A stretch of DNA of 64,000 nt from Cordilura impudica (lineage: Eukaryota; Arthropoda; Insecta; Diptera; Scathophagidae). The stretch lies in the NCBI GenBank assembly GCA_963682025.1, contig OY821518.1, positions 125,140,800 through 125,204,799 on the forward strand, written 5' to 3'. Each line of letters begins with the position of its first letter. Position 1 is the stretch's first letter. Of this stretch, positions 1 to 11,770 are shown in pieces. A program made the position numbers and the translations under genes. The notes beneath the pieces were generated by a model. It was not told the origin of the DNA and searched no databases. It worked only from the letters and a program-made list of their open reading frames with translations.

Positions 1-186
1 TCTGAGGTGCGATTTTAATGAAACTAAAAATGTACATATATGTATGTTAGATGATACCAAACATTTTTTTATTGGTCCCGGTAGATGGCGCTGTCGTTCG
101 AAAAATAATGAGTTGTCAAATTTATATCAATTTTATAAGTTACAAAATTCACAAACGTTTTTATATATAAATATTCTAACCAAAAA
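1..186. other. Left edge, AT-rich, no gene seen
   Basis: Short AT-rich lead-in. It starts in GGTGCGATTTTAA, which resembles GGTGCGACTTTAA near 16245, so it may be the tail of a dispersed repeat cut by the window edge. Nothing else is recognised. Confidence 0.4.
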
Positions 187-1392
187 GAAAGGAAAAAGCC
201 GCTACATTATTGCTTGATGGTCGTACAGCTCATTCAGTACTCAAATCACCGTTAAACGTACAAACAAATGAGATTGCCGTCTGTAATATCAAAAAACATT
301 CCAGTATGACAAAAGTTCTGCAAAAATGCATTATTATTATTTGTGATGAATGTACCATGGCTCACAAACATTCCTTAGAAGCATTACATAGAACTTTAAA
401 AGATTTGAAAGGTAATGAAAGACTTTTTGGTGGAGCTCTCATTTTATTATCTGGAGATCTTCGTCAAACATTGCCACTCATACCAAAATCAACCTATGCT
501 GACGAAATAAATGCCTGCTGAAAATCATCAACATTATGGAGTAGCGTTAAAGCTATAAAATTAACAACAAACATGCGAGTACGATTACAAAATGATGGAA
601 TGGCTGATCAATTTTCAAAACAACTACTTGATCTTGGCAATGGTAAAATCAATATTAACCCAACCAGTCAAACTATTATAATATCCACAAGATTTTTGTC
701 AATTTATATCGTCAAACGATGAATTAATTGAAAATGTATTCCCCGACATTCAAAATCAATATCGTAACCATGATTGGTTAAGTGAAAGAGCTATTTTCCC
801 TGCAAAAATGTCAATGTCGATGACGATAATATTAATGTTGTTATTCAGGACATGATTCATTTTGAAACGTTTTCTTTGAAATCTCTGGATAGTGTTGTTG
901 AAAAAACTGAAGCAGTCAATTATCCAATAGAATTTTTGAATTCACCGGGCACATCCACGGTCTACCGCCACATTTATTAAAATTAAAAGTTGGTTCTCCA
1001 ATAATTTTGCTACGTAACCTCAACGCTCCGAGACTATGTAATGTAACCAGGTTAATTGTTGAGAGAATAATGCCCAATGTTATTGAGGCCACAATTCTCA
1101 AAGGCAAATTTAAAGGAGAACATGTTTTGCTGCCAAGAATTCCTATGATTCTTACCGACACACCGATAACATTCAAAAGATTGCAATTTCCGATCAGATT
1201 GGGCTTTGCCATGATCATTAATAAATCTCAAGGATAATCATCGCAAATATGTGGTTTGGACTTCGAAAACAGTTGTTTTTCCCAAGAACAATTATATGTG
1301 GCATGTGCCCGTGTCGGAAAGCCAGAAAATTTATTCATTTACTGTGAGAATAATGAAAGTAAAAATATTGTTCACGCTTTAGCATTACTATA
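187..1392 (+). pseudogene. Helitron PIF1-type helicase, 5'-truncated and broken
   Basis: This is the C-terminal part of the RepHel protein of a Helitron, the SF1B helicase that unwinds DNA during rolling-circle transposition. Visible in order: the GRTAHS segment after the missing Walker A; motif II as IIICDECTMAH (about 330-362); motif III as SGDLRQTLP (about 450-480); the TNMRV segment (about 565-580); the late motifs PRIPMI and FAMIINKSQG (about 1135-1235); and the last segment QLYVACARVGKPENLFIY (about 1285-1345). It ends at paired stops near 1390. The Walker A motif, Rep nuclease and N-terminus are absent, and frameshifts and stops occur near 520, 690, 800 and 1237. The motif order and wording are specific to Helitron helicases. 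Host PIF1 is unlikely because of the decay and the transposon setting. Confidence 0.88.
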
Positions 1393-1587
1393 ATAGAAAT
1401 ATATTGGTCATTCTTATATGTTACATATTTATTTTCATTTTCATAAAAAAATATGGTTTTTCTTTAACAGTTTTCAATTAATATTAACAAATGCACAAAC
1501 ATTTTTTTTTTATATAGGTGTATACAGATTCCAACTAAAATAAAAAAATTCATTGAGGGCAAAACAACGTTTTCCGGGTCAGTTTAA
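1393..1587 (+). mobile_element. Helitron 3' terminal region (degraded)
   Basis: AT-rich sequence follows the helicase stop. It ends in AACAACGTTTTCCGGGTCAG then TTTA (about 1563-1586). This matches the usual Helitron 3' end, a GGCAAACGTTGTT-like hairpin and CCGGGTCAG before CTAG, with CTAG changed to TTTA. The end lies about 195 bp after the helicase stop, as expected for a Helitron. The match to the canonical end is from memory of the family. Confidence 0.55.
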
Positions 1588-1630
1588 TGTATAAAATTCA
1601 GATAAATGGCAATATCTTTCTAATAAAAAA

Positions 1631-2421
1631 ACAAGTAAGAAAATTATAGTCGGTCTAGACCGACTATACGATACCCTATACCATTCGTTTAGAGACCCTA
1701 TCTCTCAGGCCCAACTAACAGGATATAGAAAATAAGCATAAACCAAATTTGAGTGGGATTTTTATTAATTTTTTCAGCTGCAGATATGAAAAAGTTCATA
1801 TCGGATGCTATATCTATATGGGGACTAGGCTCAAAAAAGGACCGATCCTGACCATGTTTGGTGAAGTCTCTTGTATTTTGCAAAAATATATACAAACAAA
1901 ATTTGAGAAGAATCAGTGGAATATTTTTGTTTTTTGATAGATTTAAGTGAAGATCGGGAAGCAGCTCTATATGGGGCCTATGACTAAGAGTTGTCCAATA
2001 GGGATAATTTTTGGACTACTGATTAATGGATGTAATATATACATACAAACCCAATTTGACTAAGATTTGTATGATAATTTGGATCTTATGGCAATATGTG
2101 TTGATTTCATAGGGGTCATTTGTATGGGGGCTAGGTCTGAACATGGACCGATTCGCACCAATTTCAATAGCGTTCATCGCATGGCTGATAAAGGATCAAA
2201 TACCAAATTTCGTCAAAATATATTCATATTTGCGACCTGCAGTTTGATTACAAACTTTACATGGACACACAGACGGACGGACGGACATCGTTAAATCGAA
2301 TCAGATAGTGATTCTGATTCGATCGGTATAATTAAAGATGGGTGTAGGTCAAGTATTTTTGGTTGTTACAAACATCAGCACAAAGTCATTATACCCAAAC
2401 CACATAGTGGTATAGGGTATA
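1631..2421 (+). repeat. Dispersed repeat family A, full-length copy (A1)
   Basis: A non-coding element of about 0.8 kb present several times in the window. It opens with AACAAGTAAGAAAATTATAG and a perfect 24-bp palindrome at 1645-1668 centred on CGGTCTAGACCG. ATACCCTATACCA follows at 1671-1683. The right end at 2408-2420 is TGGTATAGGGTAT, the exact reverse complement of that 13-mer, so the element has inverted ends. Inside is the CACACAGACGGACGGACGGA motif (about 2257-2277). Short open frames inside are shared by copies only as DNA similarity and look non-coding. The class is unknown. Other copies: 36168-37290, 37889-38449, 45661-48051 (reverse), 59993-60736, 61240-61826. Confidence 0.75.
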
Positions 2422-2649
2422 AACAGTGTTTATTTAAGAAAAATCTTTAAAATATAACAAATTAAAAAAAATAGAAAAATATTATCTCGAGTATTCCACG
2501 ATAACGCACGAAAAATTCAAGAGTTTTTATGTACTTATAAGGCGTGAGACCGAAAAAATTTTAGCATATATAAAATGTAATAACAAGGAAACCAACGAAC
2601 CTTGAGTTTTAATTTTTTTATTTTTATTTTTTTATTAAATAATCTAACC

Positions 2650-2970
2650 CACAAAAACAAAGTTTTTATTAAAAATGGGTTTTAAATCACTCTGTGACTG
2701 TGCGTGACTATGCGGGACTATGTGGGCTATGTCAATGTTAATATTTCTTTCACAGCAAATGTATGTACCAAGTTTCAAATCGATCGGATGAGGGAAATGA
2801 CATTTAGATCACTCCGTGACTGTGTGTGACCATGCGTGACTGTGCGTGACTACCCCAAAATTAATCTGTAGTCACAAAAAGACTACTGGCCAAGTTTCAG
2901 AGCAAATGGATAAGGGGGAATGCGGTTGACCCACGACAGGCAGACAGACAGACAGACAGGCAGAGAGTAT
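2650..2970. repeat. Repeat with GTGACTGTGCGTGACT motifs and CAGA microsatellite
   Basis: Two blocks (about 2688-2720 and 2810-2852) repeat CACTCYGTGACTGTGYGTGAC with small changes, separated by about 125 bp of dispersed-repeat sequence. A (CAGA)n run follows at about 2937-2960 and ends in GAGAGTATGAGTTAAA. The last part resembles sequence at 29745-29780 and, inverted, 11780-11810, so this is one end of another dispersed family. No coding potential seen. Confidence 0.5.
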
Positions 2971-3107
2971 GAGTTAAAAGAAAGAGTGCAAAAAGGATAA
3001 GTTTTATAGTTCTAATCATTACTTATGTACTTATGAAGCTTTTCCGGAAACCCCTCCATGAGGCATTTTATAGTGGTTCCTATCACTTTTTTGAAATGGA
3101 AAGTCAG

Positions 3108-3874
3108 TTATAATTTTCCCTTTTTTGTGCCCTTCAACTCCCTTTTACTATGCGCCCAACAGTTCTCCAGCGACCTGAGCTCCGGACAATTTAAATGATT
3201 TGTTTTCCTTGGTACAAAGACCAAATTATTATTCTTGTACCACTCAGGAGCTGTCTTACCATCGTGGCAGGATGCTAAATCAGGGTACAAGTATGTAGAC
3301 ACATTGTGTTGGCTTATGAAAGGAAATTGTCTTCGTTGCAAACGTTACTTAATATAAATTTCGCTATTTATAGAGCCCGTTATAGCAAATGATATGTTTT
3401 TCACCAAAAACTTTTTTTTTTGAATTTTCGTCTATTTTTGGATCCTAAACTTATTTTAAACATTTATTCGAACATTAGCAACATACAAATTTTGATCCAG
3501 GATTTTCACGCTCTGCTTTTGAGCATTTTTTTGTGGAACTTTCAGGATTTTGTGTGTTTTTAAACCTTTATTGGGTTTAACTTTTCAAGCCAAATAGTCC
3601 GAGTACTGAACTAATCGGGCTGATTTTGTATCGGATATGTTGGGAGCTCTTTTATTATGCTTTTTATTTTCTTGATCTTACAAACATCATGAGAAATTTT
3701 CTCTGTCTTCCCGAACCATATTTTCTATCAATGGTCAAATTTTTCTTATAGTTTATAATAACATTGGAAACAGATGACGGCAGAACGTTGATTCTTTGGC
3801 AATATTTGTGTAGGACCAAATTTTAATTGAAAATATTCAATCATTTTAGCGCAAACTTTTATTTCGTCACCCAT
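3108..3874 (-). pseudogene. DD37E Tc1/mariner-superfamily transposase remnant
   Basis: The C-terminal part is read at 3108-3341. It shows the second catalytic Asp in YPDLASCH and the catalytic Glu in LRSLENCW. I count 37 residues between D and E, the spacing of the DD37E group (mosquito ITmD37E and relatives). The N-terminal third follows on the same strand up to an ATG at 3872-3874 but is broken by stops and frameshifts. The first catalytic Asp is not visible. Two more fragments of the same family lie at 50281-50720 and 61841-62195. Cut-and-paste transposases of this kind act as nuclear DNA endonucleases; this copy is dead. Confidence 0.75.
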
Positions 3875-3879
3875 TTTAA

Positions 3880-4835
3880 TCAAACTAACAACAAATGACT
3901 AGAGTTGTTAGTAAGCATAATAACTGATATATTTTTAAAAGATAACTTGATCAGAAATATTAAAATAATGCTTGGGAAATAAGTTAAGAGGAAAAACGTG
4001 TGTTCAGATCTCACTCCCTATTACATCTAGTCTTAAATGCATTCATAATATTTATAATCTCTTCCTTTTGTTGTATAGATTAAACACTATTTGATCATAC
4101 ATATGCTAATTCATCATATACGAAAGAAAAAAAGGAAACACAAGCCGCCACGTGTTTGACGGGTCGACTCAACCAAAATCCTGAGTTGTTATTTTGTAAA
4201 TAAATTCTATGTGAGAATTAAATTTGCTGTCTGACACAAAATATTTCATATAAAATCTTTAATCAATTCTCTGACAGAGTTGAATTTAAATATATAAAAT
4301 GCTCAAATAACACGTCAAATGGAGTTTACAGTCTTCCATTAAACGGACTTCATAAATTCAAAGTTTAAAATTTTTGATAAAATATATTTATATACTCGTC
4401 CCAAGATGTCGCTATCAGTGTGAAATTAAAGATGAGAATCTTGGCAATTTTATTAAAACTTTTTATTTTTACATATTACGACAAAGGGGTATCCTTTCAA
4501 ATTTCCAATAAATTCATTCGGGAAAAATTCTTTACAAATATATCTAAAAAATTAATGGTTGAAATTTTCTTTTCATGTTAAACTAAATTGTATTGTATTC
4601 AAGTATAAAAATAGTGAAAAGATGAACAAACAGGACAATTGGACCCATGGAAAAGGTTGTTTATATGAAGGATGAGATCGACTCTGGACTTTTTATGTTA
4701 TAGTTTTGAAAAGAATCGTTAAAAAATTACCAAACAAGAGTTGATTGTTTTCACAAAATCTCGTATTCATGAGTTTTTAAATCTCATTTTACATTCTCTT
4801 AATTTTCTAATTTCTTCAAAATGATTCTGAATATA
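3880..4835. other. AT-rich spacer, nothing recognised
   Basis: About 950 bp of AT-rich DNA without a convincing reading frame, repeat boundary or RNA gene. Confidence 0.5.
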
Positions 4836-6137
4836 AAGGGTCGGCCAAATAACTTTTTTTTTTGAAAATGCTATAAAAAAAAACTACTGAATATTATCTC
4901 AAATTTCTTTTTTTATTTGAAAGTACAATCCTTCCGGTTAATAATGGAAAATAATTTCATTCAAATGGCTGCCTCGGCTGGCCATGCAGTAGCCTACACG
5001 ATCGGTCCAATTTTTAAGCATATTATCGATTGTGTGCAGCTGTATTTCACCAATGGCTTCACGAATATTGTCCTTTAAAGCGTCAATTGTCTCTGGCTTG
5101 TTGGCGTAACACTTATCTTTGAGGGCACTCCACAAATAATAGTCCAACTGTGTCAAATCGCAGCTCCGAGGTGGCCAAACGACATCAGCTCTGCGGCTGA
5201 TAATGCGATCTTCAAAAACAGGGCGCAAAACATCGAGTGTAGCTTCGGCTGTGTGGCACGTAGCGCCGTCCTGTTGAAACCAAATGTTGCCAATATCCTC
5301 CTCTTCAATTTTTGTCAACAAAAATTCGTTCAACATGGCCCGATAATGAGCGCCATTGACTGTAACGGCCACTCCTTGCTCATTTTCGAAGAAAAATGGC
5401 CCAATTATGCCTCTGGACCAAAATCCGCACCAAACAGTGACTCGTTTTGGGTGTATCGGCTTTTCAATGTATGCGTGCGGTTTTCTGTGTCCCAAATGCG
5501 ACAATTTTGCTTGTTTACATACCCGCCAAGATCAAAATGAGCTTCATCTGAAAAGATGATTTTTTTTTTGGCAAAATCGGCATCTTCTGTAAGTCGATCG
5601 CAGGCCCACTTAGCGAAGCGAAAACGCATTGTATGGTCAGTTGGCTTCAACTCCTGAACCAATTGGACTTTGTATGGCGTCATACCAAGGTCTTTATGCA
5701 AAATTCGTCTCAATGATGCCTCCGAAATGTTCAATTCTTGAGAACGACGGTGAATTGATGTTGATGGCGCTTCACGCACACTTTCTGCCACAGCAGCAAT
5801 ATTCTCGGGTGTACGCACTGTTTTTGGCTTTTCACGCTTTGATTTATCGATGAGATGCCAGTTTCTTTCGCTTTTTTCAAAAGATAACGAACATATGGAG
5901 CTGACGGTGATTCTCTTCTTCCAAAATCCGTACGCAATTTTCGCACACATTCTGCAACATTACCATGATTTTCAAAGTAATGTCGCAATATTTCCCAGCG
6001 TTGTTCAAACGTATACACAACCATATTCGTTCAGAGGAAGGATAAAACTAATTATCTGTCAAATCAGATATGAGCTAAGTGTTACCGTTCACGAAATAAG
6101 CACTAGTTGAAAAAAAAACGTTAGATGGCGGACCCTT
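4836..6137 (-). mobile_element. rosa-type (DD41D) mariner element, full length with both ends
   Basis: A 1302-bp element bounded by terminal inverted repeats: AAGGGTCGGCCAAATAAC on the left and the complement of AAGGGTCCGCCATCTAAC on the right. The flank is TA on the left and TG on the right, so the TA target duplication is mutated on one side. The transposase lies on the minus strand and fills most of the element. A deleted sister copy is at 54731-55701 with clean TA flanks, which fixes the boundaries. Length and ends fit the mariner group. Confidence 0.88.
4938..6024 (-). pseudogene. rosa-type mariner transposase, two frameshifts
   Basis: The transposase reads from ATG at 6022-6024 (MVVYTFEQRWEILRHYFENH) in three overlapping frames. 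It begins with a mariner-type helix-turn-helix and ends in GSHLNEIIFHY. The catalytic residues are all present in the pieces: D in FSDEAHF, D in FQQDGATCH and D in LTQLDYYLW. I count 41 residues between the second and third Asp, which is DD41D, the signature of the rosa family first described in a tephritid fly. Frameshift 1 (near 5865) is a single-base loss: the copy at 54731 reads GGCATCCTCATC where this one reads GGCATCTCATC. Frameshift 2 lies near 5475, after NCRIW. Otherwise about 345 codons are preserved, so the copy is fairly young. Confidence 0.9.
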
Positions 6138-6710
6138 TGTTATTAATTTTATAAAAGAATTTTTAAAATTGTCGCAACTGTATGGCAGAATCGAGACAGA
6201 ATTGATTTATTTTGGATTGAAGTATATAACTTCAAAAAGTCAGTTAATGAGTATCCCGTTTTGATTTGTCAAGTTTCATTATTGATATTTCATTGATGTT
6301 TATTGATATTTCATATTGATATTTTCATATTGAAGCTGAAAGTGTGTTTAATGCAATAATTCTTAAATGCATGTCAAATATGGACTGAAAATGTAAAATT
6401 AATTTTGTGCTAATTATAAAATTTCATCAAATGTTTCTAACAAAAATATATCACATTAAACATATAAAAAATCTAAAACTATATATTAATACGTGAAGGC
6501 AAATTTTTAGTTCCCTTTTTAAGCAATATGCGAGCACGGAGGGGTGTGAAAATTGGCATAGTTATAGTTTAAATGGAAGAGAAGCTGAGAATGATAAAAT
6601 TTATGTTTAATCTGCTTTAAAAATATATTAAATTAAATAAAATAAAATATTTCTAATAATTCGTTAGACCCTGCTAATGAGAATGATTTAAATTGTATAT
6701 GATATGCCCT
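6138..6710. other. AT-rich spacer, nothing recognised
   Basis: No reading frame, RNA gene or clear repeat boundary was recognised between the rosa element and the Helitron fragment that follows. Confidence 0.45.
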
Positions 6711-6846
6711 GTGTTTAATTGTGAACTGCTTGAATTGATTAGCATACATTTAGGCTCATTCAAATATTCATAAATTTTTTAAGTTGAATGAAAAAGTAAT
6801 ATTTTCTAGAATTTTCGCTCGAATTTCGAGTGCTGGGCTATACTAG
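6711..6846 (+). mobile_element. 3' end of the short non-autonomous Helitron family
   Basis: The 3' half of the family whose complete copies are at 29868-30249 and 48958-49322. Shared landmarks are ATTGATTAGCATACATTTAG and the terminal CTCGAATTTCGAG hairpin (about 6820-6832). About ten bases later comes CTAG (6843-6846) followed by T. A hairpin just before CTRR with insertion before T is the standard Helitron 3' structure. The 5' part is missing. Confidence 0.65.
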
Positions 6847-8670
6847 TTTTACATAAAAGGAATACCTGAACATGATGAAGAAAATTGATACACTTTTATT
6901 TAACAATGAACACTAGTAACACATGTTTTTACGTATTTCATTATAATCTAACGACCTTAGCGCTTTTTGAGGTACTATTTTCGGTTCTTATTTGAAAAAA
7001 GGTGGCCTGGCTGGCACCTCTATGAAAATTTTCAAAAAATGTCCTAGAATTTTTCTATTGAAAAGTTCTTCCAACCACTTTGTTTAAATTATTTTGACCA
7101 ATCAACGAATTTTATTAAATTACAAGTCAATTTATCATAAATTTGCCTTAAATTATTAAAAGTTTTTTTTGTTACAGTTTTACAAGGTTTTAGTAAATTT
7201 TTTTTATGATCTGAAATGGTGTAATATACCTTCATATAAGTTCAGTTAATGTTTTTTTTTGCTTTAATTTTTATTGATCAAATGGATAACATTATTTTTT
7301 GTTACTGTTGTTTGTTAAGTGTGTTTGAGTTTGAAAGTGTATCATATTGCTCTTGTGTTGAGAGTGTATGATGTTGTGTTTCAATGATTCCTTTACATTG
7401 AATTTTGTTCTCTAGGTTTTTTTTTGTCTTGTTTTCAATGAAACACTTTTTTCCTTATCTTAACCGGAAAAAGACTTCCCATAAAAAAAGAATATGAGGA
7501 AGGTGCAATAAAAATTCATATATATTTTTTTCTCCTTTTTTGTTCTATCGTTTTCCTTCTTTTTTTATCGATTCTATAGGGGTTTTTTGTGTAGTTATTG
7601 TTGTTGTTTTGCTGGTGGTGCATCACCAGGAAGCATTAATGTATGTTGATAAGTTGGTGTTTTCCCAGATTGTATGCTTTTCGTAGTCATTTTCAAGACG
7701 CGACAATTGAGTTGCTCAATTAAATGCACTTGATAGGTAAAATTAATAAAGTGGAACGATACCTTTAACGTTAACTTCTTAGTGTTTTAACATAGTTAAG
7801 TGGTTTTATGGAAATTGCTTTAACATATAAAATTCTTGGAAACTAATTTTTGTTTAGAAAAAAGTTTCGTTATAGAATCGTATAAAATATCAATTATCCT
7901 TTTTTGATTTTTCGTTATAAATTTGTAATTCCCAATATTATTTTGGATACTCTCAATTTATAGTTGATATTGTTTAGATTTGATGGTATACTATTTCATA
8001 ACAGATTTATATTAACATCTTAGCAAAACCTTGGTAATGATTAGTTGTTACCGTTTGCATTACATGGTAATGTTAAACCCATACTTCTTGAATTATTTCA
8101 AGCTAAATGTAAGGACTGATGATTTATGTAAATACTTACTGGTAATGACCACTTTTTGTATTATTAAAAACTGTAAATAATGAATTAAATTTAATGAAAC
8201 AATCATTATTGCGGCGATAGTCATCATTGGACGAAAAAACGCAGCAAAAGCTATTAAATTTTACATTACATTATTTACATTATTTTAGGCTGTGCCAATG
8301 TGTTGTTTTCACAGAAATTTACTTTACTCCCTACATGTAATAAATTACTCAAAACCCTTCTTCTTATCTATAAAGTAACTAGTTATTTGTATCAGTACCT
8401 AGTCAGGTGCCAGTAAGGCCTTTCCTCCAATGACAACCCAATGTTAAAATAATGGGTTTCGTAATGGAAAGGTAATTACTGAATACTCCTGATTTCTTAT
8501 TCTAATGCTCATTATATGTAATGAAAAGTTTTGCTGGGATTTTCAGAAGATATTTAAAAATCATTGAAAAAATTTTCCTTTGAAAGCAATTAAAATGTGA
8601 TTCTTTTAGAATGACTTCACTGTTTTTACTGGCTAGATATTATAACCTAATTATACTTTTGATTAGAGTA
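6847..8670. other. Long AT-rich non-coding stretch
   Basis: About 1.8 kb with no open frame of note. Features are homopolymer T runs and TTGTTG-type low-complexity DNA (about 7590-7615). A weak pair of inverted ends, TAGCAAAACC near 8022 and GTTTTGCTG near 8530, could be an old MITE but no target duplication is visible. A host intron or regulatory DNA cannot be excluded. Confidence 0.4.
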
Positions 8671-8800
8671 CCGTCAGGTAAGAGTGTTAAATTCGGCTGT
8701 ACTGAATTGTGGATACTTTCCACCGGCGTTCTAAACGCAATTTAATAGCCAACAAGTAAAATTGTCAAATTCAGCTGTGCCGCACCTTTGGCTACCTCCA
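8671..8800 (+). repeat. Repeat family B, two 5'-end fragments
   Basis: Two partial copies of the family B head lie side by side: AAGAGTGTTAAATTCGGCTG near 8681 and CAACAAGTAAAATTGTCAAA near 8750. The better head is at 9428. The family opens with ACAAGTAAGAGTGTTAAA and an imperfect palindrome TTCGGCTGTGCCGAA, then ATACCCTCCACC. These two fragments are diverged. Confidence 0.5.
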
Positions 8801-9427
8801 TCTGTATCTTAAACTTAAAGGTACTATTTTAATACAGTTGTCAATACATAACCTTTGAATTCTAATACCATTTAATTTATCGTTCATTGTTTTTTTTTTA
8901 CCATTATTTATTATAATTTTTTATTTATTGTTTTTTTCTTTAAAAAAAATTAGGGTCTTTTCATAGATAGATTAATTTCTATCGGCAATATTGCATTATT
9001 TGTTGGCTAAACTATTAAGATCCCTAACTTCTTCATAAGAGAAATAATTAGAAAACATAAAGCCAACATAAGGGATCACACTTTTCAATGTTTTGAGAGC
9101 TTAAAAAGGATGCGATATTTCAAGAAAAATTTTGGTAATTTTTTTAGTTTTGCCTTATAGCAATAAAATGTAAAATTAACATTTCATCAAATTTTTTGTT
9201 ACTACCCTACTAAAAAAAATTTTACCAGATATAAATATAAAAATAATTAGAGGAAAATAGTGATGTAAATTAAAGTAGGTCGTTTCAAAAAAAAAAAAAA
9301 AAAAAAAAAAGAATATTCCCGAAATATTTCGTGTTTTGCGATATCCGTTAGTGAGATGGATCATTTTAAAAACAATTCCTACTTTTTGGGGGTATCAAAT
9401 GAAAGATCTTTTGAAAATATTAAAAAC
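8801..9427. other. AT-rich spacer with a long poly-A run
   Basis: Contains a run of over 20 A at about 9287-9310. Just beyond it, minus-strand CCATCTCACTAACGGATATC (about 9343-9362) reappears in the opposite orientation at about 12653 as CCATCTCACTAACGGTTGCT. The two lie 3.3 kb apart as an inverted pair, probably two copies of one dispersed repeat. Confidence 0.4.
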
Positions 9428-9480
9428 AAGTAAGAGTGTTAAATTCGGCTGTGCCGAATCTTTGATACCCTCCACCTCGG
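9428..9480 (+). repeat. Repeat family B, well-preserved 5' head
   Basis: Reads ACAAGTAAGAGTGTTAAATT, the palindrome TTCGGCTGTGCCGAA, then CTTTGATACCCTCCACC. The matching 3' end, CTGGAGTGGAGGGTATAA, lies at 12551-12569. GATACCCTCCACC and GGAGTGGAGGGTAT form an inverted pair, as in family A. Whether the DNA up to 12570 is one element or two truncated copies is not certain; 3.1 kb would be long for this family. Confidence 0.55.
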
Positions 9481-11770
9481 TTTGAGTCTTGATAATAAAT
9501 GTAAATGAAAAAGTAAACAATTTGTTAAACTTAATACCAAATTATTTCAGCAAATTCTTTGGGTTGGATTTCGTCTTTTCTATTATTTCAGATTTATTTC
9601 GGTGTTTCTTTTTGGTCATCGTGGTTGCTGATCGGCATGCATTTAGCTTATATACCTATATGCATGCATTTCCGGTTATATGACATAACTTCTCGTTTAA
9701 TTTAGTTTTTGCTAATTAAATAGCTCGACCTAACCTCCATTGCAAAGGTAATGGTTGTGTAGGGTGGCTACATGCATTAAATCGTGCTAATTGGAGATGG
9801 CTGTATAGTTTCTTTTAACTGGCCAAATATTTCTTCATTGCGGCCATATAGGTCGGATGGAGTAACAAAATAATAACCAAAAAAAAACTCTCTCAATTTT
9901 TTTTATTAAAATACTGCCATATTTGGAAAACATAGAGAATAAATTTATAATAATAAATATTCAAATTAGGGATGCCAAACGCAAAAAACCAAATGTCCCA
10001 AACATTTTAAATAAAATATTTTGTTATCTTTATTTTCTGAAAAACTTCAAATTTTCATCCAAAAAAAATTGTGAAAATTTATATATAAAAAATAACATTC
10101 TCATCAAATTGCGTTTATTTATGTAACAGTTTTTATGTTCCCAATTCTTAAATATCATTTGACGTTTTCTAAAATTCATTGAATTTAAATTAATGTTTTC
10201 TGTAGTGTGATTCTGTAAATTTCAACGATCCGACAATCGCAAAATATAAGTAATTCACTAAGTACGTACATCTTAACGGCAGTCGACAAATCTATTTTTC
10301 TATTTATTTAAATTGTAAACGGGTGGCATCTCTGTCAAAATAAGCGAAAAACACAAAGAAGAATAGAAAAAAACGAATTTCTTCGTGTTTGACAGGATGA
10401 TTTTATGTTTATGTTTAATATCTTTATTTTGTATACTAATATTTCTGTTTATTTATTTGAAAATGAAATAATGAATTGAATATGCTATTTAATTTGTTTG
10501 TTTATATAAAAAAAAAAAAGTTTTTTAATTAAAGCAAAACAATTTCAAACTTCAACACAGGTCAACAATACAAACACCATACAAAGCAAAATATTTTCAC
10601 TATTTTATGATTTTTATTTATGTATGACGACATTTCAACCTAAAAATTTAAGTTTTTATCGATTGAATAAACAACACAAAAATGGTTGTCGTTTAGATAA
10701 CAACAACAGCTGAGTTTAACAATAGCGAATATCGTTTACCGATAATTTTGCTATTTTCTTTTTTTAACGATTCGACTATCGTTAAAAGAAGTTACTGAAT
10801 GCGGTACTGAAAAGCTATCAATTTCTCTTGAATGTCAATATTTTTTTATATGTAAAAATTTTTTAAATGTAAACATAGGTATTTTGTGTTTTTTTTTGGA
10901 ATTTCAATTTGTGTTTAACGAATTAAATTTATATTTTAAAGATGCAATTGATGTCTTCTAAATTTAAAATTATAATTTCCGACGTTTTGGTATGATTTTC
11001 TGAAATTCAATTAATTGTAATTTATAATTGGAAATTTTTAATTCCAGTTTTTAGAATTGGTATTTTCTTAAATTTGGATGGAAAATTTAAAAAGTGCAAT
11101 TTTGTATTTATGTGAATAATAATGCTTTAGTAATTATAAACAATTTTTAAAAATTAGATGTAGTCGCATCAGATATTTTGTAGGTAAAGCAGAATAATAA
11201 TTCTATATAACTATGTTGAACTGTTTTGAAAGCAAAAAACTCATTGATGAACTCGGTAACTCTATTTTGTAAAGACAACAAAAAGTTAATATGCCAAACT
11301 TATGTTCATATTTGTAAAAGAATAATGAAAAAACGTATGAAGTAAAAGAACAGCCCGTGTATACTCTTAACATTGTTCTGTATGATATCCAGTTGAAAAT
11401 ATTAACATTCATGTTAAAATAGAAATAACTATTCCAAAGCTAATTAGAACAAACAAAAATTGTGGCGCCATCTACTGTGGCATAGTCACGCTGAGCAAAA
11501 TGAAGTGACACTCTGTTAATGCAAAAGAAATGTATTTTCCCCACAACAAAATATTGCAGATTTTATGTAAATAAAATAATATACCGATTTATTTCTAACA
11601 TGCAGTTGTTATGGATACACATATATATAATATATGTATATTATTTGTATTATTTGATATGTTTATATAAATTTATACATAAAAAATTTTTTTTTTGCTA
11701 TATTTAAAAATTTTTTTTTTATTAAAAACTAGGTATTTTAGCATTATTTGCTTTAGATGCTGGTGAATTT
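9481..11770. other. Very AT-rich non-coding stretch
   Basis: No gene recognised. Isolated sequences resembling the 21-bp minisatellite unit occur near 10160 (GACGTTTTCTAAAATTCATT) and 10990 (GATTTTCTGAAATTCAATTA). They may be chance similarities in AT-rich DNA or seeds of the repeat expanded at 23340. A CGATAATTTTGCTATTTTC block near 10740 has no known meaning. Confidence 0.4.

Noticed and set aside
8022..8540. A ~520-bp MITE with TAGCAAAACC / GTTTTGCTG ends
   Set aside because: The inverted similarity is short, the inner parts do not pair well and no target duplication is visible.
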